From: Neobacillus sp. PS2-9
GTDB lineage: Bacteria > Bacillota > Bacilli > Bacillales > Cytobacillaceae
Reading direction: 5' to 3'
Length of the DNA stretch: 64,000 nt
Assembly (NCBI RefSeq): GCF_030915525.1
Contig: NZ_CP133269.1
Span: 769,001-833,000 of the forward strand
The notes under the pieces are model-generated. The model was not told the DNA's origin, made no database searches, and was given only the letters and a program-made list of their open reading frames with translations. Shown here in pieces: positions 51,842-60,234 of this stretch. Within the stretch, counting starts at the first letter, position 1. Every line of letters begins with the position of its first letter. A program made the translations under genes and the position numbers.

Positions 51842-52765
51842 ATGTCAAAGGTTGTTGTAGTGGGAAGTTATGTGGTGGATTTAATGAGTCGTACGCCTCA
51901 TCTTCCGAAACCAGGTGAGACGGTTCTAGGTGGCCCATTCAAGATGGGACCTGGTGGAAAAGGTGGGAACCAGGCTACGGCAGCGGCCCGCTCTGGTTCA
52001 GAGGTAACGTTTATTACTAAGTTGGGTGATGACCTTTTTGGAAGAGAGGCCTTGGCACATTTTTCTGCGGAAAAAGTAAACACCCAGTTTATGAAGGTGG
52101 ACCCTAATCAAGCGACAGGGGCCGCATTGATTGCTGTTGATGACCGGAGCGAAAATAGCATTGTGGTGGCATTAGGGGCATGCGGTACAATTACAGAAGA
52201 TGAAGTAGTTGCTGCTGAAGAAACATTCAAAGAAGCTGACGTTGTGTTAGTTCAATTAGAAACTAGTATTGAGGCAGTGGTGACAACGGTACGTCTAGCC
52301 AAGAAATGGGATGTTCCGGTGATATTAAATCCTGCTCCCTTTCAGGAGTTTCCAAGAGAAATACTTTCAGATATTGCCTATATTACACCTAATGAAACAG
52401 AAGCGTTTGAATTAACGGGAGTGGAAGTTACAAATGAGGCATCTGCCTTAGTTGCCGCACAGAAAATCTACAGCCAAGGTGTGGGTACAGTAATTATCAC
52501 TCTAGGTTCCAAAGGCGCTTACCTTTATACTGGGGGCGAAAGTGGAGAGCTTGTACCTAGTTTTAAGGTTGAAGCAGTTGATACCACTGGAGCAGGAGAT
52601 GCCTTTAATGGAGGCTTTGCTCATGCCCTAAGCAATGGATTTTCCGTGCGTGAAGCCATGGCCTATGCCAACGCCGTTGCAGCTCTTTCTGTAACCAAAA
52701 TTGGAACTGCACCTGCGATGCCATACCAACATGAAGTAGAGGAACTAATAGTAAAAAAAGTGTAA
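51842..52765 (+). CDS. rbsK: Ribokinase RbsK
   Basis: 307 residues, PfkB family. N-terminal substrate motif GSYVVDLMSRTPHLPKPGETVLGGPFKMGPGGKGGNQATAAARSG and C-terminal catalytic motif DTTGAGDAFNGGFAHAL, with the base aspartate. It phosphorylates ribose to ribose 5-phosphate, which feeds PRPP synthesis. In B. subtilis rbsK follows rbsR directly; here it is the last gene of the operon behind a hairpin. ATG 51842 follows GGAGG at seven bases. Confidence 0.95.
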   Translation: MSKVVVVGSYVVDLMSRTPHLPKPGETVLGGPFKMGPGGKGGNQATAAARSGSEVTFITKLGDDLFGREALAHFSAEKVNTQFMKVDPNQATGAALIAVDDRSENSIVVALGACGTITEDEVVAAEETFKEADVVLVQLETSIEAVVTTVRLAKKWDVPVILNPAPFQEFPREILSDIAYITPNETEAFELTGVEVTNEASALVAAQKIYSQGVGTVIITLGSKGAYLYTGGESGELVPSFKVEAVDTTGAGDAFNGGFAHALSNGFSVREAMAYANAVAALSVTKIGTAPAMPYQHEVEELIVKKV

Positions 52766-52769
52766 GTTA

Positions 52770-52793
52770 GGTGTCAGGCACCATCCGTGGACA
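52770..52793. repeat. Dispersed GGTGTCAGGCACC / GTGGACA element, copy 4
   Basis: The palindrome GGTGTCAGGCACC followed after four bases by GTGGACA, at the 3' end of rbsK. Confidence 0.7.
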
Positions 52794-52806
52794 TAGGCCA
52801 CGTGGA

Positions 52807-52842
52807 AAAGACAGCGGGCAGTGTATGCTCGCTGTCTTTTTG
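52807..52842 (+). terminator. Terminator of the rbs operon
   Basis: AAAAGACAGCG and CGCTGTCTTTT arms, 12-base loop, extended by T. Confidence 0.85.
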
Positions 52843-52929
52843 ATAAAAGGTACGAAAGGATAAAATTTGTCACAGCCACAGTCATTGATAGTGTGGAATT
52901 TTATGTCTGGATCAAATGGAAAGAAGCTA

Positions 52930-53590
52930 GACCAATAAATAAGAAAATTTCTAATGCCCGAACCAAGAAAAAAAGTGCGCGAACGGTAAATAGAAGGAGC
53001 TTCTAATGCCCAAGCCAAGAGAAAAAGTGAGCGAGCGGTAACTAGAAGAAGGTTCTAATGCCCGAACCAAGAAAAAGTGCGCGAACGGTAAATAGAAGGA
53101 GCTTCTAATGCCCAAGCCAAGAGAAAAAGTGCGCGAGCGGTAAATAGAAGGAGGTTCTAATGCCCAAGCCAAGAGAAAAAGTGAGCGAGCGGTAACTAGA
53201 AGAAGGTTCTAATGCCCGAACCAAGAAAAAAGTGCGCGAACGGTAAATAGAAGGAGCTTCTAATGCCCAAACCAAGGGAAAAAGTGAGCGAGCGGTAAAT
53301 AGAAGGAGCTTCTAATGCCCAAACCAAGGGAAAAAGTGAGCGAGCGGTAAATAGAAGGAGGTTCTAATGCCCAAGCCAAGAGAAAAGGTGTCCGAGCGGT
53401 AAATAGAAGGAGGTTCTAATGCCCGAGCTAAGAGAAAAAGTGCGCGACCGGTAACTAGAAGAAAGTTCTAATGCCCGAGCTAAGAGAAAAAGTGCGCGAC
53501 CGGTAACTAGAAGAAGGTTCCATTGCCCGAGCTAAAAGAAAAAGTGCCAGACCAGTAATAGGAGCATTTTCTAATGCCTAAGGCAAGGTT
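52930..53590. repeat. Array E: about thirteen 52-bp tandem palindromic units
   Basis: TTCTAATGCCC recurs near 52950, 53001, 53054, 53105, 53157, 53208, 53259, 53311, 53363, 53417, 53469, 53520 (as TTCCATTGCCC) and 53570. Consensus hairpin: GGTAAATAGAAG-GAG-CTTCTAATGCCC, with variants. Units appear as two alternating subtypes (GGAGCTTCTA and GAAGGTTCTA). Minus-strand open frames through it are repeat artefacts. The array lies between convergent rbsK and zupT. Confidence 0.95.
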
Positions 53591-53763
53591 ACCTAGCTAC
53601 TAAAGGATATGGACTTTTGTACTCTTAAGTACGACTAGGTCTTTCTGCACTCCGCTAAATAACAAGTCTTCTTGACCGGGATGACCAAGGAACTTGTGAT
53701 TTTCTTATGGCAAAATTTATATGTGGGCGGTTGTTGCTGGGATGTTTCCGCTACGACTGTTTG

Positions 53764-54573
53764 TTAGATAAATAGTAATAAGCTGAGGGCCATAACCGCC
53801 ATACCACCAATTAGACCATAGATGGATAAATGGGCTTCGTCATATCTTTTTGCTGCGGGGAGTAGTTCGTCTAAGGAGATGAAAACCATGATGCCCGCAA
53901 CGGATGCGAAAATGATTCCGAACATAATGTCATTTAGAAAAGGCATTAAGAATAGATAGGCAGCTAAGGCGCCAATTGGCTCTGATAAACCAGACAGGAA
54001 GGAAAGCTTAAAGGCCCTTTTTTTGTCACCTGTTGCGAAATATACGGGAACCGATACGGCAATGCCTTCAGGAATATTGTGGATGGCAATAGCAACAGCG
54101 ATGGCAATACCGAGCGCAGGATCCTGTAAGGCAGAAGTGAAGGTGGCGATCCCTTCAGGAAAGTTGTGAATACCAATAGCCAGGGCAGTAAAAGTTCCCA
54201 TTTTTAATAAATCTGTTTTTTTTCCTGGACTAGAGGGATTATTCATATCTTCAACTGTCTTCAATTCATGGGGATTGCTTTGTTTAGGAATAAATTTATC
54301 AATACTGGCAATCAGCAGCATTCCGCCAAAAAAGCCACCAACTGTTACCCAACTACCAGGCCCTAAGCCTAAGGCGTCAACAAGTGCAACCTTAGCTTTA
54401 ACAAATATTTCAATCATTGATACATAAATCATGACTCCTGCTGAGAAACCAAGGGTCACCGATAAAAATTTTGTATTGGTATGGGATGTAAAGAATGCTA
54501 GAACGCTCCCAATCCCGGTTGCAAGGCCAGCAAATAATGTTAATCCAAATGCCAACAACAGATTTTCATTCAC
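53764..54573 (-). CDS. zupT: ZIP-family zinc transporter ZupT
   Basis: 269 residues from GTG 54573 (GGGAGAG upstream). Eight membrane segments. The two ZIP metal-site motifs are present: HNFPEGIATFTSAL and HNIPEGIAVSVPVY, with the two histidines and two glutamates. The N-terminal segment GLATGIGSVLAFF and the length match ZupT. A cytoplasmic loop of about 35 residues (KQSNPHELKTVEDMNN) lies between segments 3 and 4. Function: uptake of zinc and perhaps other divalent metals. Confidence 0.93.
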   Translation of the reverse strand: MNENLLLAFGLTLFAGLATGIGSVLAFFTSHTNTKFLSVTLGFSAGVMIYVSMIEIFVKAKVALVDALGLGPGSWVTVGGFFGGMLLIASIDKFIPKQSNPHELKTVEDMNNPSSPGKKTDLLKMGTFTALAIGIHNFPEGIATFTSALQDPALGIAIAVAIAIHNIPEGIAVSVPVYFATGDKKRAFKLSFLSGLSEPIGALAAYLFLMPFLNDIMFGIIFASVAGIMVFISLDELLPAAKRYDEAHLSIYGLIGGMAVMALSLLLFI

Positions 54574-54711
54574 CTTCGATTCTCTCCCTTTTTGGAATTT
54601 ATAATCAAATTCTCATGAACTTTTAGTTATATTTTATATGCACTAACTCAGAAATGTTTCCTTCAAGCAACAAAGGGAGAACGGAAGAATGACATCCTAT
54701 AAATAACCCAA

Positions 54712-54739
54712 AAAAGCTGACTCTTTATGAGCCAGCCTA
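54712..54739 (-). terminator. Terminator of the LCP-family gene
   Basis: On the minus strand GGCTGGCTC pairs with GAGTCAGCT (one mismatch), followed by six T. Confidence 0.65.
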
Positions 54740-54755
54740 CTAAGCTATTGAACTA

Positions 54756-55691
54756 CTATTGTAATTCTAGTTGTTTTTTTAGCTCGGTTTGGATTCTTTG
54801 TTTTTCTTCTGGTGAAACCAAACCATAGTAGATTTTATTAATCATCGTTCCAGTTTCTTTTATTTCCATTTGTTCAATGTTTCTTCCTGCATTTCTATAG
54901 TTTTTCTGAATATCTACCATTTGTTCAAAAGTAAGATTGGTTTTAATATTTTTTCCAAGCGCATTAAAGATATCAGAAAAATTGGTGAGGCTTGATAAAC
55001 TCATCCCTTCATGGATCACTGCTTGGATGATTTGTCGCTGACGGAATTGCCTTCCAAAATCACCTCGCGGATCCTCATGTCTCATTCTTGAAAATACTAG
55101 AGCCTCTTCGCCATTTAGTGTAATTTCTCCTTTTGCAAAGTGGTAACCATATACCGTGAAGTCTAAATCATTCTGAACTTTTACTCCTCCCACGGCATCC
55201 ACAAGCTCTTTAAAGCCTTCCATATTAATCTGCATGTAATAGTCAATTGGGATATCTAGAAATTTCTCTACGGTATCCATGGACATGGGAACGCCGCCAA
55301 AAGCATAGGCGTGGTTAATCTTATCCTCGGTACCTTTTCCTACTATTTCCGTCCGTGTGTCTCGTGGGATACTAAGCATTTTTACAGAATTGGTATTCGG
55401 ATTGACCGTCAGCACAATAATCGTATCAGACCTTCCTTTGTCACCTTCCCGCTCATCGACTCCAAGCATTAAAACTGAGAAGGGATCTTTTTCCTCAAAG
55501 ACGACCGGCTCTTGCCTTATGACTTGTATTTTTCGCTCAACGGGCTGGTGCATCGTTACAACCGCAGATTTAAGTGACTTATATACGGTAAAGGCATAGG
55601 CACCTCCCGCAATCACAAGGAAAAGTAGGATAATTCCTGCTACCTTTACCCATTTCATGCTTTTGTTTTCTTTATAACGAACAGGAAACAT
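54756..55691 (-). CDS. LytR-CpsA-Psr (LCP) family cell-wall glycopolymer ligase
   Basis: 311 residues from ATG 55691, seven bases after GGGGG; a longer frame to 55709 would start inside the site. A short cytoplasmic N terminus and one membrane segment (about 15-35) lead to the extracytoplasmic LCP domain. Motifs: LGVDEREGDKGRSDTIIVLTVNPNTNSVKMLSIPRDTRTEI, KINHAYAFGG and VFSRMRHEDPRGDFGRQFRQRQ. The two arginine-rich motifs and the D-x-R pattern that bind polyprenyl pyrophosphate are intact. It attaches teichoic acid or other glycopolymers to peptidoglycan. B. subtilis TagTUV relatives have the same length. Confidence 0.92.
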   Translation of the reverse strand: MFPVRYKENKSMKWVKVAGIILLFLVIAGGAYAFTVYKSLKSAVVTMHQPVERKIQVIRQEPVVFEEKDPFSVLMLGVDEREGDKGRSDTIIVLTVNPNTNSVKMLSIPRDTRTEIVGKGTEDKINHAYAFGGVPMSMDTVEKFLDIPIDYYMQINMEGFKELVDAVGGVKVQNDLDFTVYGYHFAKGEITLNGEEALVFSRMRHEDPRGDFGRQFRQRQIIQAVIHEGMSLSSLTNFSDIFNALGKNIKTNLTFEQMVDIQKNYRNAGRNIEQMEIKETGTMINKIYYGLVSPEEKQRIQTELKKQLELQ

Positions 55692-55833
55692 AAAAAAACC
55701 CCCAAACATATAAGGTTGTAAGTCTTTTTCTATGGAGAAGAAAGTTTAAAATGTGCTATATAAAGTACTTTTTTTCTATTGTAACACCTATCGTGAAAAA
55801 ATCCCATTGTTCATATATTTTATTTTATTCAAA

Positions 55834-55911
55834 GGCTTTGTTAAACTTGTTTGTTGATTTCCGCTCCAATCAACAGTGTAAAAAAATTCAACATTGTTCT
55901 TTAACACAGCC
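55834..55911. mobile_element. MITE-like element copy 5, core deleted (78 bp)
   Basis: Perfect ends GGCTTTGTTAA and TTAACACAGCC. Between them are GTTGATTTCCGCTCCA and AATCAACAG joined with no GC-rich core, as expected from recombination between the two TTCCGCTCCA direct repeats of a full copy. Confidence 0.85.
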
Positions 55912-55922
55912 TATTCAAAAGA

Positions 55923-55954
55923 AAATGAGGTGCAGTTTAAACTGCACCTCATTT
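55923..55954 (-). terminator. Terminator of the HtrA-like protease gene
   Basis: A perfect 32-bp palindrome, arms AAATGAGGTGCAGTTT and complement, with T residues on the minus side. Confidence 0.8.
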
Positions 55955-56016
55955 ATCTATCTTGGCCCTCGCAAATGCCCCCATAAGCTTACCTCTACGA
56001 TTCTACTTCCTTACTG

Positions 56017-57393
56017 CTAATTGTTATGATTATTGTTATTGTTGTCTTTATTTTGTTTTCGCTGCTGTTCCTGTAGGGCGTAGAGAATGTCTTGGACATC
56101 AATTTTTCCATCGCCATTAAGGTCGGATAAGCCGCCACTTCCTGGCATTGGAGGAGTTGGACCACTTACCACTGCAGCGGGTCCTTTCGGTTTAAATGCA
56201 AAGGTAAACACTAATAGTACAAGAATAAGCAACCCTGCCACACCATCTATGATATAGAAAATCGTTGCATAATCAGACCACAATGTCTTACTGCTATCCA
56301 TCTTTTTCTCGGAATTAGCAATATATTGTTTAATTTCAGAGTGATTTGGATAGATTCGCTGCACTGCCTCAAATTTCTCTAAAGCATGCTTATAATAGCC
56401 GCCCCAGTATAATTCTAGGCCTTCCTGGTAAAGCTTATCTGTTTCACTCTTCGTATTTCTAACACCGGCCTGATTCACAAATTCCTTCACCGTGTTGACT
56501 GGTACGGCAAAGTTAAAGCCTTGGACCTCTTGGCCGTTTACGGTATCACCTCTAAAGGTGAGCAATCCAATAATCTCGCCTTTTTCATTGATAACTGGGC
56601 CTCCGCTATTGCCATGAGTGGCAGCCGCATTAATTTGAATGACTGGGCTTCCTTGTTCCGTCTTTTTCGAAGTAGCAGAAATTTGCCCTGCATTCATGGA
56701 GGAAACTAATGAAGAGTCTGGTGATAACAGGTCAGAGTCTGCTGCCGCCGGGTAACCAATGACCCAAATATTGTCTTGGTTTTGAATATTGTCTGAGTTT
56801 CCAAGTGGTAAAGTTGGCAGATTTTTGCCTTCAATTTTTAAAACAGCGACATCTTTTCCTTCATTAATTGGCGCACCATAGCTCTTCACCTCGCCATCAA
56901 GAACGTCTCCACCAGGTAAAATTACCTTTAATACCTTTTTCACACCCGTGTATTGTGTGTAGTTCAGCATATATTTATAGGCGGTATCATAATCCACTTT
57001 AAAATAGTCTGCCATAATACCAACGAGCTGTTCAAAGGCGGCATTGGCAATGTCTTCATCTTTCATTTGCGTCGTTTCCACTACATGAGCATTTGTTACG
57101 ATGTAGCCATCGGAGCTGATAATCCCACCAGAGCCTGAACCACCAAGAACAGATTGATAGTTTAGCTGTTCCAATAGGGCCATTACTTCAGGGTCATTGG
57201 GATTATTAAACTGCCATTCTACGACCGCGTAATCAAGGATCCGAACAACAGCCGGCTTCGTGTATTCCGCTAACTTTTGCGCTTGAGCAATATTGCCCGT
57301 CGCAGGTTTGATATTTATTAGGAAGAAGGAGGTAACAATTACTGCTATGAGGATTAAGCTTAAAGGTATGGTAAAAAGGGCCCTTTTCTTCAA
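56017..57393 (-). CDS. Membrane-anchored trypsin-like (HtrA-type) serine protease with dockerin-like tail
   Basis: 458 residues from TTG 57393 (AGAGGTGA eight bases upstream; GTG 57405 lies in the site). N-terminal membrane anchor (about 5-28), then a trypsin-like domain with H in TNAHVVE, D in GKDVAVLKI and S in HGNSGGPVI. There is no PDZ domain; instead a TPR-like helical stretch (YQEGLELYWGGYYKHALEKFEAV), a second membrane segment (about 375-397), a Pro-rich linker and an EF-hand/dockerin-like motif DLNGDGKIDVQDILYAL ahead of an Asn-rich end. The topology puts the tail inside the cell if both segments span. Confidence 0.88.
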   Translation of the reverse strand: MKKRALFTIPLSLILIAVIVTSFFLINIKPATGNIAQAQKLAEYTKPAVVRILDYAVVEWQFNNPNDPEVMALLEQLNYQSVLGGSGSGGIISSDGYIVTNAHVVETTQMKDEDIANAAFEQLVGIMADYFKVDYDTAYKYMLNYTQYTGVKKVLKVILPGGDVLDGEVKSYGAPINEGKDVAVLKIEGKNLPTLPLGNSDNIQNQDNIWVIGYPAAADSDLLSPDSSLVSSMNAGQISATSKKTEQGSPVIQINAAATHGNSGGPVINEKGEIIGLLTFRGDTVNGQEVQGFNFAVPVNTVKEFVNQAGVRNTKSETDKLYQEGLELYWGGYYKHALEKFEAVQRIYPNHSEIKQYIANSEKKMDSSKTLWSDYATIFYIIDGVAGLLILVLLVFTFAFKPKGPAAVVSGPTPPMPGSGGLSDLNGDGKIDVQDILYALQEQQRKQNKDNNNNNHNN

Positions 57394-57641
57394 AATACAA
57401 TTCACCTCTTAATTGATATTTACAATGCACTCTGCAATATATTCGGATTTGGGTGAAAGGTAATATTGTACATTAAAATTTTATGAAAATTCGAGAATGA
57501 CCATTGTAAATGGGAATTCTTTATGAAGATTTCTTGAAAAAGGTAAAAAGCATGGACTAAAATTGAGCATGATACGACAGGGATTTTTCAAAAAGACAAG
57601 AGAGAGGTATAATGGCAATAGATAACAACTTGGAGGTTTTT

Positions 57642-58793
57642 ATGGAAAATCAATTGAAGGTTATGACAGTGTTTGGCACGAGACCGGAAGCCATTAAAAT
57701 GGCTCCGCTTGTAAAAGAGTTAGAAAAATATCCAGATCAAATAAAGTCGATTGTCACGGTTACTGCACAGCACCGTGAAATGCTTGACCAGGTCTTAAAT
57801 ATTTTTGAGATTACGCCTGACTATGACTTAAACATTATGAAGGCAAGACAATCCTTGATCGATGTGACCACGCGTAGTTTAGAGGGGCTTAATCAAGTTT
57901 TAGCGGAAGTAAAGCCAGATATCGTGTTGGTACATGGCGATACAACGACTACTTTTGTGGCAAGCTTGGCGGCTTTTTATCACCAGATTCCAATTGGACA
58001 TGTGGAAGCGGGCTTACGGACGCATAACAAGTATTCACCTTACCCTGAGGAAATGAACCGTCAGTTAACTGGTGTATTGGCTGATCTTCATTTTTCACCA
58101 ACGGTCCAATCAAAACAAAATCTTATGGTTGAAAATAAAAAAGAAGAGTCCATCTTTATTACAGGTAACACCGCGATTGATGCCTTAAAAACAACGGTGA
58201 AGGGCACGTATTCTCACCAGGTATTAGAGAAGCTGGGGGATGACCGTTTGGTGCTTATGACTGCACACCGTCGTGAAAATACCGGAGAGCCAATGGAAAA
58301 CATGTTCCGCGCGATTCGTCGTGTCGTGGAGAAACACGAGGATGTTCAGGTCGTGTACCCTGTTCATATGAACCCTGTAGTACGTGAAATCGCTAACCGG
58401 GTGCTGGGGCAAAATGACCGAATTCATCTAATCGAGCCGCTAGATGTAATTGATTTCCACAATTTTGCATCAAGAGCTTATTTAATCTTAACTGATTCAG
58501 GTGGTGTACAGGAAGAGGCGCCATCGCTGGGTGTTCCTGTTCTTGTTCTGCGTGATACCACGGAGCGTCCGGAAGGTATTGAAGCGGGTACATTAAAATT
58601 GGCTGGTACCGATGAGGAAACCATCTTTGGTTTAGCAGACGAGTTACTATCTGACAAAGCTGCCCACGACAAAATGGCTAAGGCATCTAATCCATATGGA
58701 GACGGCTTTGCCTCAAAACGAATAGTGGAAGCCATTCTTTATCACTTTGGCAGAAACGAAGGAAAACCTGCGGATTTTGGCCCAAACAAGTAA
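57642..58793 (+). CDS. mnaA: UDP-N-acetylglucosamine 2-epimerase (non-hydrolysing)
   Basis: 383 residues from ATG 57642 (GGAGG five bases upstream; the longer frame from 57612 has TATAAT at its start instead). It interconverts UDP-GlcNAc and UDP-ManNAc, the precursor of the teichoic acid linkage unit. Motifs: TVFGTRPEAIKMAPLV, VHGDTTTTF, GHVEAGLRT, MTAHRRENTGEP and LTDSGGVQEEAPSLGVPVLVLRDTTERPE. All are intact and the length is normal. The promoter likely uses the TATAAT at 57608-57613. Confidence 0.93.
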   Translation: MENQLKVMTVFGTRPEAIKMAPLVKELEKYPDQIKSIVTVTAQHREMLDQVLNIFEITPDYDLNIMKARQSLIDVTTRSLEGLNQVLAEVKPDIVLVHGDTTTTFVASLAAFYHQIPIGHVEAGLRTHNKYSPYPEEMNRQLTGVLADLHFSPTVQSKQNLMVENKKEESIFITGNTAIDALKTTVKGTYSHQVLEKLGDDRLVLMTAHRRENTGEPMENMFRAIRRVVEKHEDVQVVYPVHMNPVVREIANRVLGQNDRIHLIEPLDVIDFHNFASRAYLILTDSGGVQEEAPSLGVPVLVLRDTTERPEGIEAGTLKLAGTDEETIFGLADELLSDKAAHDKMAKASNPYGDGFASKRIVEAILYHFGRNEGKPADFGPNK

Positions 58794-58808
58794 GAGGCTG
58801 TGTTGTTG

Positions 58809-59195
58809 ATGAAATTACTGAAAATCCATCATATTGCGGTGATTTGTTCGGACTACGATCGGTCAAAGGATTTCTATGTGCGGATTTTAGGATTGAGGCC
58901 TATTAGTGAAGTTTATCGGGAGGAACGAGATTCCTATAAACTTGATCTGGAAGTCAACGGTCACTATCAGATTGAGCTGTTTTCCTTCCCAGATCCGCCG
59001 CCGCGAACTAGTTACCCGGAAGCGGCTGGATTAAGACATCTTGCGTTTGAGGTAGAGGACATAGAAAGCGCCGTATCCTATTTAGAAGGCCTTCAAATCA
59101 AGGTTGAACCGATTCGTATAGATGATTTGACGAACAAGAAATTTACGTTTTTCGCTGATCCTGACGGATTACCGATCGAACTTTACGAGCGATAA
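58809..59195 (+). CDS. VOC-family protein (glyoxalase-like, YaeR/YwkD-like)
   Basis: 128 residues, one glyoxalase/dioxygenase unit made of two beta-alpha-beta-beta-beta modules. Metal-ligand candidates are H in KIHHIAVICSDYDRSKDFY, E in HYQIELFSFPDPP, H in GLRHLAFEVEDIE and E in DPDGLPIELYER. Length and motifs match E. coli YaeR/B. subtilis YwkD. The start is taken as ATG 58809 (AGAGG eleven bases upstream); two TTG codons just before it are possible. It follows mnaA by 15 bp and is co-transcribed. Substrate unknown. Confidence 0.8.
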   Translation: MKLLKIHHIAVICSDYDRSKDFYVRILGLRPISEVYREERDSYKLDLEVNGHYQIELFSFPDPPPRTSYPEAAGLRHLAFEVEDIESAVSYLEGLQIKVEPIRIDDLTNKKFTFFADPDGLPIELYER

Positions 59196-59204
59196 GAGTT
59201 TACG

Positions 59205-59248
59205 AAAAAGAAGCAGGTAATCTCAAGTGGATCACCTGCTTCTTTTTT
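59205..59248 (+). terminator. Terminator after the VOC gene
   Basis: AAAAAGAAGCAGGT and ACCTGCTTCTTTTT arms, 15-base loop, T run. Confidence 0.88.
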
Positions 59249-59268
59249 ATATGCGTGGTCCTTCAGGG

Positions 59269-59301
59269 GTGGACATCTATTCACAAGTGGTACCTGACAC
59301 C
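59269..59301. repeat. Dispersed GTGGACA / GGTACCTGACACC element, copy 5
   Basis: GTGGACATC, then GGTACCTGACACC, read on the plus strand. It overlaps the 3' end of the minus-strand His/Gly-rich gene and supplies its last codons. Confidence 0.7.
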
Positions 59302-59970
59302 TGGAATACCATATTCATAGGGGGACCAGGTGCCGTATCCACCGATATTCGGGTTTTGGGAATAGGGGCCATAGGGATTTAGTGGGCCGGTTACCGCTCC
59401 TGGATAACCTGGGGTGCCAAATCCTACCCCAGAATAACCTCCGATTTGTGCAGTAGAGCCTATCCCTGCTAGAGGAGGGATCCCAACACCCCCCAGCGCT
59501 CCTGCTCCCGGACCATATCCATAATAGCCCTGCCCAGGCCCATATCCGCCATAAACAGGCGCACCTCCACCGAGAAGTCCAGAAGAACCTAAATAGCCTA
59601 ATCCGAGACCCAGGAGCCCTGATCCTAATTGCCCCAGGCCAAAGCCGGAATCAGATTGATGTCCATGATTGTGATGGTCTCCGTGATGAGATGGATAGTC
59701 ATGATGGGGCTGGTTCCCATGGTAGGATGATCCACCATGATTTGACTGACTTCCATGTTGTGGCGGGTACCAATGATGTGTTGGATTTCCATGTTGAGAC
59801 GGACCACCATGACCATGTGATGGATTACCAAGGTGATCCTGACCGCCTCCACTATGGTAATGCTGCTGATTGCTTTGATGAGATGAGTTGCCAGAATGGT
59901 GATGTCCTCCGTGTTGTCTTACCAAAAGGTGTTGATGCTCACCGGGCATGTGATAAGGTTGATACATCAT
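59281..59970 (-). CDS. His/Gly-rich coat-like protein
   Basis: 229 residues. The N-terminal 105 residues are extremely rich in His, Gly, Ser, Gln and Asn (HGGHHHSGNSSHQSNQQHYH and similar). The C-terminal part is Gly/Tyr/Pro-rich (GYGPGQGYYGYGPGAGALGG and GGYGTWSPYEYGIPG). There is no signal peptide. Such composition is typical of Bacillus spore coat or exosporium proteins (CotH-/CotX-type neighbours), and the histidines may bind metal. The last residues GVRYHL and the stop come from a dispersed repeat, so the original C terminus may be lost. ATG 59970 or 59967; site GAGGA. Confidence 0.65.
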   Translation of the reverse strand: MMYQPYHMPGEHQHLLVRQHGGHHHSGNSSHQSNQQHYHSGGGQDHLGNPSHGHGGPSQHGNPTHHWYPPQHGSQSNHGGSSYHGNQPHHDYPSHHGDHHNHGHQSDSGFGLGQLGSGLLGLGLGYLGSSGLLGGGAPVYGGYGPGQGYYGYGPGAGALGGVGIPPLAGIGSTAQIGGYSGVGFGTPGYPGAVTGPLNPYGPYSQNPNIGGYGTWSPYEYGIPGVRYHL

Positions 59971-60182
59971 TCCTCACTCTCCTCTTTCGCTTTATCCATT
60001 AGCCTATGTATCTTTTTCTATCTTTCTTGGGTAAAAGCCCATAAATGAAAAATACGTCTTAAGACTTAGATTTCTTTCCGTTTGTAGTCCATGGCAGGCA
60101 GGAACTTTTTCATGTATTGTTGAAGTAATAAATGGAAATATCTTTCTTTTGAAGACGTTTTTTAAAGTAAATGAAACATTCG

Positions 60183-60209
60183 TTTACTTTTATTCGTATG
60201 AATAAAAAG
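60183..60209. promoter_or_regulatory. Palindromes upstream of the xpaC-telA operon
   Basis: AAAGTAAA / TTTACTTT and CTTTTATTC / GAATAAAAG pairs lie side by side within 45 bases (60163-60209), directly before the operon. They could be operators or a leader hairpin; no T run. Confidence 0.4.
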
Positions 60210-60234
60210 GATATTAGTCAGGAGTCGATCTATT

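Noticed and set aside
52767..53172. Minus-strand open frames through array E
   Set aside because: They consist of repeated translated units with no ribosome binding site and arise from a 52-bp period that is not a multiple of three.
44150..53590. Arrays D and E as CRISPR arrays
   Set aside because: The whole 52-bp unit is repeated, with no variable spacers, and no cas genes are in the window.
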